Origin: Aristolochia californica
Lineage: Eukaryota; Streptophyta; Magnoliopsida; Piperales; Aristolochiaceae
NCBI GenBank assembly: GCA_029961685.1
Contig: JARWKL010000005.1
Span: 1,178,001-1,242,000, forward strand
Direction of reading: 5' to 3'
DNA length: 64,000 nucleotides
Position numbers and translations under genes: made by a program. This document shows, in pieces, positions 48,701 to 59,948 of this stretch (position 1 is the first letter of the stretch; each line of letters starts with the position of its first letter). Below the pieces are notes generated by a model. It was not told the origin of the DNA, ran no database searches, and saw nothing but the letters and a program-made list of their open reading frames with translations.

Positions 48701-51700
48701 CATTACATAATCCTACTAAATTTCTTCTTTTGAGGATGCTAATTTGTTTGTATTCTTTAGTTATGAATGGACTGAATGTCTGTTGCTTTTAACAGAGGCT
48801 AGGTCTGCCCCAAGGAATGACAATGGACTGGCAAGGTGCACCAGCAAGCCCAAGTTCATACATTGTCAAGAAGATTTTGCGGTTGGAAATTCCCGTTGAC
48901 ACCTATCCTAATGTATGCTTTATGTCTTTGACCAAAATGTAAACTTAACTAGAATGCTTGCCTTAATCTTTTGAGCTATATGAATCATAAATGGTGACCC
49001 ACATGTGGTCTAATTGGAGTGACTTGACAGTCATTTGAAATGATGTAGGGCCTCCATCTTATTGTCATCGGAGGTCAAAGTTTAGAAATTTATGTCCTGT
49101 TATTACTTTTATTAGTTTACTTACTCTTTGATTTCTTTGTTATTTACTCTTAAGAAAAAAGATACTGGTTTGGCATGTAAAAGTGTTTCGAAATAACAAG
49201 AATTAGCATGTAAAGCAGGCATCCCAAATCCTTCATCTGTCTTATGTTTGATGGATGGAAGGCTATTTTATCAACCATCCACATTATTTATGTAGATTGC
49301 CTTCTGCTCTACTAATGGATGTGTAGAGATCACATGATTTGTGCAACTATCATGATTTTCCTGAAGTGCTATGCACTTTCCACTAGCTTTGCAAGCAGCT
49401 CATTTTTAGATTCTGTTATGGGTGATGAGGATCTATTGAGTCTGCACTCGCAATGACTGCTAACTTACAGGAATACTCTGCCAATCTCCTATGTTAATAT
49501 GCTCCATGTGCTACAGAGATATGGTGGCCGCTATGACATGAAAAGTACCTGTCATTATCCTCTTAATGTTGCAGAGAAGTCATGATCTATTGGAGCTCTC
49601 TATGAAGTTGTGACCAAGTTGCAATCAATTTTTTTAAATGCTGATATTACTTGTTTTGGTAGTCAGACTGACACGTTCTATATGATAATTCCAGTTTAAT
49701 TTTGTTGGCCGCTTGTTGGGTCCAAGAGGCAATTCACTGAAACGGGTGGAAGCTTCTACAGGCTGTCGTGTGTACATTAGAGGGAAGGGTTCAATAAAAG
49801 ACCCTGGCAAGGTGACCAAAATCCAACTGAAATGCTCTTTGTAGGTTGTTTATTTGTTCATGTTTGTATGCTTTAAGGTGTGACAATATTAAATGAAATA
49901 TGCTTCTGATAAGGGTGCCCATTTTTTTAGGCTTGGACCACTAGCTCTTTGAGCTCAAGTACATTTTTGTACTTGTGTTATAGAAGAGTAGGAACAAAAT
50001 ACTGACCGCAAACTAGATTAGGCATGCTCTTTTGATGCTTTGCATGTAAAATACTACTTGCTGTATTTTGTTTGTGAGTAACCATTTGGATACCAATTTC
50101 TTTGGCCCCTGAACATGTTCTTGACTGTGAATGGTTCTCAAGTTTTTATCCCTTTGTCAAAACCTCTGAAAATTTATTTGGTAAATTTACTGTGTTCATT
50201 TGGTTGCTGACAAGTGCTCAAAATTAGGTGCTGATGAGTAAAAGATGGATTTAGAGGTAAATTGAAGCTTAGCATTTTTTAGAAACATTTCCTTCTCATT
50301 TACAAGTGAACTAAAAAAATGTTTTTGTTAGTGAATGTTGAAGTGATAGGGAGATGCCAAGAAACTTGAAAAACGAGAAGAGAATTCTACTAAACAAAAA
50401 AGCCTTAAATATTCGATAGCAATAACCCTGCTGATAATCTCAAATTGTAGTTATGCCTAGCACCTCATACAGATGCATGATATTCCCCAAAATTAATTCC
50501 TGCAAAGACTTAAATAAACCTAATCTGTTTTGTGAGTGATTAGTACTTTTATTGAAGAGAAATATCTGGAGTAATTATGAATTGATTACAGTTTTTTTTT
50601 TTAAATACTAACTGATTACAGCTTAAAGTCTTCAACTTGCTAATTATAGAACTCCCACCTGTAGATATTTGAGTAGTTGTAGAATTTCCATTTAGAGAGT
50701 ACAACTTTCAGTGAGCGTTGAAGACTGAACTATATTGCTTATTGATGGAATATTTGTTTCTGAAGTAAGTTATGCAACTGTATCTGTAAATTGATGTAAA
50801 TGAATACCCTGGCCTATCAAACTTCGGCTATCCCATTTAGATGCTCCATGTTGATTTTTTTTTTTTTTTCATTTTCATTTTTAGAACAATGGGAAATGAT
50901 ATTTCATTAAGGAAGCTCCATAAATGCCTGCTGAAAATTTGTGATTCTTCAAAATAATTTTATCATCTTTGTTCATTTCTTTCTTGATAAAATTTTCCAT
51001 GAATCTCATCTTCTTCTCCCTATGTCACCTTTGATGTCTTGTGAATTCTCTAAAGACATCTATCGGCATTGTCTTCTACATTAGTATCAGATTTGTGTAT
51101 TTCAACATTATAAATAACTTTTCTATTTGCTTGCTTGACCTTGGAGGGAAGAAATTACCCGCCTATTTGTTCTTCTGAAATCATCTCTTCCTTATGTATA
51201 ATTTCAAGTTAGTCAGAATATTCAAAAAATTTAAATCTGAGTTTCTGGATGCAAATTATCTCACTTATGTGAATTTTCATATTTTAGGAGGAGAAACTGA
51301 GAGGAAGACCAGGCTACGAGCATCTGAATGAACCGCTTCACATTTTGGTTGAGGCCGAGTTGCCTGCGAATATTGTTGATACCAGGCTGAGACATGCTCA
51401 AGAAATTATAGAAGAACTGCTTAAACCTGTGGTATTTTTCTTTTCTTACAAATAACCATCTGGAGGTCATCATAGGCATTATATTTCCTAATATTGAAGT
51501 TGTTATACTTCAAGAAAGGAACTACTCTCCTTTTCTTTTTGCTGCCATTTAGCAAAAATTTAATTCGTAATAAACAATGGTTAGCAGATGTGTTAAATTT
51601 TCCATGCTGCTACTGGTTCCTGATACTAATTAATTAAATTTCGTTGGCACATTGCATGCAAAGTAAAATCAAGACATTTGTTACCTAAAATCTCAGTTCA

Positions 51701-52256
51701 GAGAGGCCATAAGGAAGGGGTAAGGGTGTTATGTATATTTTGAGCATCTAACCAAGATTGTATGTATCTTGAGGGTGTTGTTCACAGAAGTGTCTCTAGG
51801 GCTTTATAAGAAATTTGTTAGCCTTAACTTACTAGATACACTTATTAACTGCACTTTGGCAAAGCAAAAGATGCTAAAGACTAGTGTGAGATATAAAATG
51901 CTTACCACCTTTACTATGTTTTCGTTTCTGATTCCAAATTCATTCTCAGCGCTTATCATGGTTTTTAGTTGTTTTCCAGAAGTATATACCTTTCTAAGAT
52001 AAACTTGCATTCACTGATGCCAACTGACATTCTGGAGGTTTTGTCTAAGAGTTTAAGACCAAAAAAGACACCAGATGTGGATTCACTAATTCTAAATACT
52101 CGTTTGCAGGATGAGTCTCAAGATTTCTATAAGAGGCAGCAACTAAGGGAGCTAGCGCTAATAAATTCCAATTTTAGAGAAGAAAGCCCTCGGCCAAGTG
52201 GTAGTGTTTCTCCATTCAATTCCAGTGGTATGAAGCGGGCAAAAACAGGGATGTGA
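45755..52256 (+). CDS. KH-domain STAR RNA-binding protein, SPIN1/QKI-like
   Basis: Seven exons: 45755-45834, 45960-46048, 47478-47626, 48796-48912, 49695-49811, 51288-51431 and 52110-52256. Phases agree and the product is 280 aa. Residues 1-26 are Ser/Ala-rich. A QUA1-like helix follows ([13 protein letters not shown], 28-57). The KH region (about 128-230) has the expanded STAR form with [14 protein letters not shown] (GPRG at 154-157) and a QUA2-like end (E-L-L-K-P-V). The tail has [10 protein letters not shown] and K-R-A-K. Rice SPIN1 is of this family and length and works in flowering-time control; that this gene does so is inference. Nuclear RNA binding is expected. The first five exons are short with large introns, usual for the family. 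Confidence 0.92.
48649..48710. repeat. Short poly-T-led retroelement tail in KH intron 3
   Basis: TTTATTTTTATTTTTATATCAAAG followed by GACGAGGTTATTAAAAATAAAG. Similar T-rich plus TTATTAA arrangements occur at about 2700, 50861 and 61171. They look like 3' ends of retroposons inserted antisense to plus-strand text. Confidence 0.3.
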
Positions 52257-53925
52257 GGACCTGATTTTTTATGTGAGGGGAAGCCCACATACTCCCAATG
52301 TGACAGGATGCTTTCAGCTTGCCATATTTCTCAGACAGAGCTTTCTACAAGCGATAGAAGGGACCCTATAACCAAGCTGGCCACTCGTGAGTTTACTCGT
52401 GAAAACTTTTTTGACAAAAGAAAAAAGAAGAATGTGTTTGAATATCAGGTATAGTTTTGGCCTTTTGTATTTTAGGGTTTTGGCAATGAATATGTTTGCT
52501 ATAAATCTAGAAATGATAGATTATTCATTGGATTTATTACCTGTTGTAACCCATTATTTGTGATTTGTCCTATTAACATTTGTTGGTTTGGTTAAAAGAC
52601 TAGTTAGTTTTAATTTCAGTCAGTGAGAGATATATCATTGGCAAAGCTCTTTTGACAGTGTTTTTGACAGTGAGAGATATATCATAGGCAAAGCTCTATT
52701 GGGTTCAGTTTTTACCAACCTGTTTGAACTTTGAAGGAATTGCTCTTTCTGTAATGGTTTTGTGTACTATGAACAACTTTTGTACTTCATTGTACTTTTC
52801 TCCTGGTGGGCGAGCTGTAAGAGAGGAAATTGTCAATTCCATTGAGATTGATGGATGAACTACAACAATCAAGAGATATAAGACCATGACAGAAACCGCC
52901 CAGGGTTGAAGTTTCTTTCTCCATTGCTTGTGTATATTCAACTTTCTGGTACACCATTCTTATTCTTCGAGAAAAAGAAAAAACAAAAAAAATTGTAGCA
53001 ACCGAGTGGTGAGCGGCTGCTTCTGGATGAATTGTGTCTTTCCTTTAATTGGCGCTCAGTCAGACCATGGGATTTGAATGGGATTGGTAGGGAGCGAAAA
53101 CGGAGAAGGGAGCCTCGCCACTTTCCCTTCTTTGGCTAGCGCCAATCTCCCCTCGACTGTGCGGAATTCTTCCTTCCCCGCAAAGACGGTTAAACTCTTT
53201 GAATTGTTCTTATGCTTAAGTGATGTAAGAATTTCTCATTCTGTGAGGTTGATATCAGGATGTTACATTCGATCTATAAAAATGATATTTGAAGTCGATT
53301 TTTTATCTAATAAAACATTTTGCTCAAATGAAAAGGATCAGATGTAGTGGACGTTTTACAGTCAAGGAACACAAAAGAAAAGAACAATCTTTTACGCTTG
53401 TTCAGAATTTCTAACTTCTCCCTGAAGCCAGGCAGCAGTGTGGTGCAGTGTATAAATAAATACTCATTTCAATCCTCATCTATAACAAGTTGAATCCATT
53501 TTAACTGGGCCATTTTTAACAGTCTCCTGATAGAGTAGGGAGCAGACAAGCCTCATCCCATCTGAGTTTTAAAAAGGAACAAGGCAGGGAGAGGTGATCA
53601 CCAACATTATGCAGATGGCTCAAGGGCCGGCAAAAAAGAAGGGAGTACCACACAAATATGCAGTTGATTGTCCGAAGTCGAAAATAGAAACAAACTGTGC
53701 CCTGAACCAGAGCATCAATACATCTAGTCGGTTTGTGTTTGATGCCTAATCCAGATGATAAACCTGTATACTTGTTACTTCTGTGTCCAGGTTCCAGGAA
53801 GTAACGTGTAACAGTTTAAACAACAAAAACTACAGACGGGTTCAAGAGTGCCTCAAGAAAGTTCACATAACTGTTTGTTTTTAAGTTTCTGGTAAATTAT
53901 GGCTAAGTCATAGGGATTTGCTTCA
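52257..53925. other. Convergent 3' flanks of the KH and glyoxalase II genes
   Basis: The KH 3' UTR probably ends near 52560. Two near-identical 25-base stretches, CAGTGAGAGATATATCATTGGC (about 52620) and its variant (about 52669), form a short tandem repeat. The frame at 53078-53347 shows no family signal. No gene is supported here. Confidence 0.4.
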
Positions 53926-56900
53926 TCAACCTCTCCAGTTGTCTTTCTGTCTCCTTATTTCTCTGAGGGCATCCACAGGAGAATGGTAACCAAGTTTACC
54001 CTGTACAGTGTACAGAAAGTGTGAGTCCATGCTTTTCCTAGCCCATGTTTGGTTAGACATAAATAAGAGAAAAGAAAGAATTATGAGAGGGCAGTAATCA
54101 AACAGGGTTTATTTATCATTAATGCAATATTTCTCCCAGTTCTTTTTTATCTCATTCTCTCTGTAATCAAACAGGGAGTTTTTATAAAACATTGCATTTA
54201 TATTATCAATCCCAACACCTGATAGATTCCAGATAGGTGCCTGATTTCAAAACCAAGGGATCCACTGTCAAAAAAAAAAAAAGGAGACGATACATGTGAG
54301 AGTGTTGAAAGCAAGCCGCATGTGAGCTCAAAAGTTGATTCCAGAGTCATGCACACATCGTGTTATTAAAGGACACGCACAATAAGGATCCATGAGAGAT
54401 CTAAGGTTTTACCAGTACTTCTGGCTGGTTGACACGGATGAAAGGATTTATCTCCAGCTCTTGTTCTATTGTTGAAGGAATTGTAGGTAAGTTTGCCTGT
54501 CGTTGCTGTTGAGCCCACAAGAGCTTCTGCTTTATCTTTTCGTTTTCTGGTTCAACTGTCGATGCAAATTGCAGGTTCTTGACTGTATACTGAACAGAAA
54601 ACATTTTGGGAATTAGTTAGTTTCCATGATTAAATCTTTTCAAAATGCACCTTAATTATAAGGATTTTGTGACAACAAGGACATTAATATAAGCAGCAGA
54701 TTAATTTCTTAGATGATAAACTTTTTTTAGTGAAATTGGTGTGATGAGTTATACGAAAACCAATGTTCAATAACAGCTGAACTTAACCAAGCTCAGGAGT
54801 TTGGAATGAAGCACCCTACAGTTAAGGTTCAATACCCAAAGGAGAGACACAAGGATCTCACTCACCCCTACAAAATTCTCAGACATCCTGTTATTGGAAG
54901 CTGCCTTTCTCAGAAGTGAAAAAGAGATACCAGTCTAGCATTACTAATGTTTGCTCTCAAGAAGAAAAAAAAAAAAATGCTTACCTCATGGCCACAATAG
55001 ACTCGAGTGGGCTTTGGCAGTGATGCCAGTGTTACACAAAGCGATTGATACATTTGTTCAGCTGTTCCTTCAAAAAATTTCCCACAGCCAGCAATAAACT
55101 ACGAGGCAAGTGAAACTTAATCACTATCAATATGCTTAAGTAAATCATATACAACATAATAGCAAGAAGAAACTCCAATGCATTCTCAAGAAGGAGAGAT
55201 CACTTACAAGTGTATCACCTGTGAATACAGCTGGGTCTTCTTCCTCTTTACTAGTCAAATAGTAGCTTATATGACCTTTAGTGTGGCTGATGGAAGAGAA
55301 ATGAAGCAATAAACATGATTCGTATTTCTTAGCAGGTCACATCAATGTAAGACAAAGCAATACAAAAGTTTCATGATCACTATATTAGTTCTACTATCAT
55401 CCCAATAAATTGCAAATTCCTCACATAAAAACCATCAAATGAGAGATATCCTTCTAAATCTTTTTTATATGCTCCAACTCCATATGGTGGATGTGCTGCA
55501 GGTTACATGTGTAGCATAAAGATAGTTAGATAAAGTGAAAATTGGGTGACATTAGATAATCGGATTTCAGCAACATATTTCTTTTCATTCTAAAAGACCA
55601 TAGGGCATATATATATATATATATTATCATATACTCGTAATATATAGCATTTACCAGTAGATTCGCCTTGTCGCTAATAAAACCCAATTAATCCAGCGAA
55701 ATTCAATTCAGTCCAACTGAGTATGGCAAACAGTAAGGTTCTCACACTGGACTTGCCTTTTTTTCAGCCACAATTTCCTGTCCTTTTTTTGTATTCCAAA
55801 TATTGTTGAAGCAAGACAGCTACTGTCACATCCTGGAAGACCACTGCTTTGCCAGATTTAAGAAACTGGATTCTACACACAACAAATTTCTTCTTCCTCT
55901 AGTTTTTATAGATATCTTTGTTTTTTGTATATATTAATGATGATAACCCTTAATCAAAATATCAACTGTGAAATCAAGGTTTCAAATAAAATTCACAGGA
56001 CATGGCCCTCTTAAGCAAACAGCAGTTGTTAAGCTGCATTCAAACAATGTGATACAAGTGTAACAGTGTGTTTACACACATACCTGGGGAAAAAAGCAAC
56101 AAACATACCAAGGAGTGTGGAGGCAGAGTATGTTCACATCAGTCCCTAATGAAACTTTATCTCCATGTTCCAACTTATTTGTGCAACCTTTCACGTTGTC
56201 CACTGAGCCACCATAAACCTTAATTCCTGGAACCAACTTCTTAATTTTGTCATTTCCACCAGCATGATCCCTAGAAGAAGAGAGGTATTCTCATAAAGGC
56301 CAACAAATATTCTGCCTAAACAAAGAGCATTGAAACATTACAAACACAAAAAAAAACTTGAACCTCCACAAGTCAATTAAAAAAAAAGTTAATGATAAAG
56401 ACAAAAGATGTATGTTTTAGAACTAGGATTCAAGGAACATTAGCAGACATCATTAGCACATGATGAAAAAAATTTAGAAGAGTAAAAATTGGAGGCAAGC
56501 CAAGGATTTCACCGTTTGCTGATTGTATCCAGTGACAAAATTCAAGGGTTGCAAGTCCAGTGCAGATTGAGAACTAGTTATATCCCAAAGAGACTTTTCT
56601 CTATCTGGCATCATTCATTCAAAAGGATGGAGTGAAAGAGGATAATATAGAATTCTGATATAATGGTCAACCATTCAAAAGAAAAAGCCATTTGAGACGG
56701 TACGGGCATAGCTGAAGCGTAATTGTGTAAGACTAAAAGGGGGATATCAGTTGATGATCTGGGAAACAACAATGGAAGGTCAAAAGAGTGATTGAGTAAG
56801 TTGTGAGGAAAAACCTGAAGAAGGCAAACTAAGTAATGAAGCTTGCAAATGATAGAGCAACATGAGAGGGGAGTGATGTAGTCAGCCCCAGCAAAGCTGG

Positions 56901-57655
56901 GACAACGATCTGATGATGATAATGCTACTATGAGGCATCTTAGTTAACCGAAAATCCTAAAGACTGGGAACTAACAAGCAAAAACAAGGTACTAATTAGC
57001 AATGATCAAGCAGAAGGCACATACACTTGGACATTAGAACCGGTACACCAAAAACAAAACGGAGCTCCTATATGAGCTTTACAGTATGCTTATTACAAAA
57101 AAATCTCTCAATCGCCTGGAGAAAACCAGAAGAATGAAAACTTAGCTAAGCAGTTCGATCACAAACAGTAAAACCAATTCCAAAATCCTCGAAAGCTCAA
57201 TAACAGAAAAAAGAACAGCTCGACAGCCAAGTCAACCGTCCTAGTGAGAGAAAAAACACGCAACAAAAACTCTAATCAACACTTTCGCAAAGAAGATGGA
57301 CACCGACCAAACAAAGCAACCTAATAACAAACCCAATAAAATTCCTTTAAGAAACAACTTAAAAAATACGACTACCAGTGATGATGAGTAGTGAGAACGA
57401 GCTCGAGATTAGCGCCATTCTCTTTGACCACAGGCAGAATCTTCTCCGGCTCCACTGGATCAACCACCGCTGCTTCCTTGGAACTCTCGTCTATAATACT
57501 TTCAAAACCAAATGAAAAAAATCAGATAGTTGTAAAAAGAAAAACAGCAAACTGGGTTCCATCAATATCTAACAAAATTCGATTTAAGATTAAGAAGAGA
57601 AGACATACAGATAGGCATAGTTGTCTTCCAAGCAGGGTACTGGCACGATTTTCAT
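53926..57655 (-). CDS. GLX2: Hydroxyacylglutathione hydrolase, cytosolic (glyoxalase II)
   Basis: Seven exons: 57655-57609, 57498-57376, 56270-56109, 55286-55208, 55098-54985, 54589-54413 and 54000-53926. Phases agree, giving 258 aa, the same length as Arabidopsis GLX2-2. The metallo-beta-lactamase site T-H-H-H-W-D-H is at 53-59, and the ligands are H54, H56, D58, H59, H112, D135 and H174. The enzyme hydrolyses S-D-lactoylglutathione to lactate and glutathione, the second step of methylglyoxal detoxification. There is no transit peptide, so it is cytosolic. Without the small last exon, the sixth would read into the intron and stop at 54401; exon 7 supplies the conserved [10 protein letters not shown]...K-D-N-W end and proves the longer form. 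Confidence 0.95.
54041..54178. mobile_element. Small foldback MITE in the last glyoxalase II intron
   Basis: The left part CCCATGTTTGGTTAGACATA...AAGAGAAAAGAAAG and the right part, reverse complemented, TCCCTGTTTGATTACAGAGA...GAGATAAAAAAGA, form imperfect inverted arms of about 37 bp. The insert fills much of the 412-bp intron 54001-54412. Duplicated target bases could not be assigned. Confidence 0.4.
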
Positions 57656-59948
57656 CTTTTCTCTCCCTTCTCTTCCTTCTCTTTTCTTTTTTCTTGTCAA
57701 AAACTCAGAGCTCAAACGTTGAGAATCTGATTTCCACCAAAATGACAGATTTTGCAATGTATATCACAGTCCATCACATTTTAAAATCAATTTAAATTCA
57801 TAAAACATATTTTTTTGTTTTTTTAATCCTCTAATCATTAATGAAATCAAAAGTTGTCACCCATCATCGCAATGAAACTTTGAACGTTCTTCTCATTTTG
57901 AGCTTAAAGATCTATTGAGAAAATTACACACACAAAAAAAAAAAAAAAAAAAAAAAAACAAATCGTCAATATCGAATGGAGAGAAAATAATTCATCCAAA
58001 CACTACAGAAGAAAAGCAACTTAAACCGAAAAATATACAAAAACAAGTAAACTAGATAGAATCCCAATAGGTGAGGCCTGAGAAGGGTGATATGTAAATG
58101 AATTTTAACTGCTTTAGCTGTTCCAAAGAGCTACTAATTAAATTCAAAGGAATTGGTTCACTGAAACTGTTCTCACCAAAGTTGAGAGAGAAGCAGGGAT
58201 ATGTCCACTAGAGGATTTGTTGTCCTCACAAGTCCGCGGGAAGGGATCAATTGCTCGTGGACAATGAGTTAGTCATCTTCAAACTTATGACTTTCCTCTT
58301 CCTCCTCTCTAACCTTCTCACTTTCTCTTGCCTAATGCCCTGCAATTTTCAAAAGTTTAGATTAAATATAATAAATAACATCATTTTGTTAGATATTAAC
58401 TAAAAATTAGTTAATTATATATTTAATTCTATATTTTTAGGGCCTCTACATTTTAATTTTATCATGATCGGACAACTAAGATAGCGAATTCGTATGTTGC
58501 ACCAAATGACTTTTCGTATTGGATTATATATATATATATATAATAATAATAATTTTAACCATTTAATATCTCAAAATTGTATTAATTATATTATTATGGT
58601 GATAAAAATTATATATAATTTTTAATTATTTTTAACACTAAATTAAATATTTTAATTTATGTTTATTAACTAGTATTTAGAGTAAATAATATAACTATAA
58701 ATTTAACTATTAATTATCATTGAATTTCAAATTTATGCCATCTACTTCAAAATTAATTTATAAATTCTTAATCATTTAAACCCTAAGTTAAAATCTACAA
58801 CTATCATGTATTTGATATGTTTGCATATTTAGTATTTAAATTAAAAGTAAAATAAATATTTAGAGTATTTTTTCTATTTTATTCAACTAAAAAAATAAAG
58901 ATGAGTTCTCTTGGAGTAGCCAACATTTGAATGAGTTCCCACTTTTCTATTAGCTTCATCATCACAAATCATTTTAGTAATAAAATTTCAATGTACTTTT
59001 CATAATATTACATATTGAAAGAAAAATAAAAAACCCTAGATTTTATTTTCACTTTCTTGTGCGATCTGCTTTTCAATTGTATTAACGACCTTAAATAAGC
59101 CATGTTTCTTTATGTAAGTATAAGTTCTTATGGTGACCTTAAAATTGTGTTTTGAATACAGAAAGTGGAGAGAAAAGAAAAGAAATAGAAAGAGAAAAAA
59201 AATGTTTCTTTTCTCTTATTTAGATGCCCATGGAAAATGAGAGAGAAAATGAAGGAGAAATATAGATTCTCTTGTTTGGATACAAATGGAAAATGATAAA
59301 AAAAAAAAAATAGTAATATTTTAAAATTTTGACGATTAAAGTTTTTTTTTTTTTTTTAATCTCCAAATTTCATCATTTTGTGAGAGAAAATTTATTAGCT
59401 AATAGAGAAAATAATTCTCTTATTTTCAGAACATATCTATCTCTCCTCTTTTCTTTTATTTTCTTTTCTATGGGTTCCAAACAGGCCTTAAAAGTTTGGT
59501 TAAACATTTCAAACATTTGTATTCACCTGTTCATCTGTGCTCTTTCTCTCTCTAGGTAATAGGGTAAATAAATGAGTAATAGAACATTGGAACCTATCTG
59601 AATTAAAAATGTAATAATAGGTAAAGAATTATCCCTGCCCCTTTTCAATTTTAACCTGTGCACATTTCTAGCCCTCACCCTTCACTAGAGCAGTAAATGC
59701 AGGTTCTGCCTTCTTTAATGTCACTCCTAACACAAAACTATCCACAAAAAATCAACAAAAGCTACAACATACTACATTGTTCATTGCTCACTAGGCCAAA
59801 AATTTCTTGGGACAAGAATTATACAGTACAATAAGCCTCAGATTTCAGAAACTTCACTTTTAATTTACTGTGGAAAGGACTTGAATGAAAGGGATCATTG
59901 TTACTTTGAGAGTATTTACAAAAAACCACATGATACATTCCCTTTGCT
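57656..59948. other. Intergenic region between glyoxalase II and the EREX-like gene
   Basis: Contains a run of about 24 A (57937-57958), an (AT)n run at 58518-58541 and AT-rich text. At 58080-58260 the minus strand has short pieces like leucine-rich repeats (G-H-I-P-A-S-L-S and S-F-S-E-P-I-P-L) in different frames, possibly a tiny receptor relic. 59460-59486 (GGGTTCCAAACAGGCCTTA) resembles the right end of the 13507 MITE family. No gene is supported. Confidence 0.35.

Noticed and set aside
53078..53347. 89-codon frame between the KH and glyoxalase II genes
   Set aside because: The frame starts within 3' flanking text, shows no family pattern, and has no promoter or splice partners.
58080..58260. 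Possible leucine-rich-repeat receptor fragment, minus strand
   Set aside because: Only two short LRR-like pieces in different frames. Too little to call a pseudogene.
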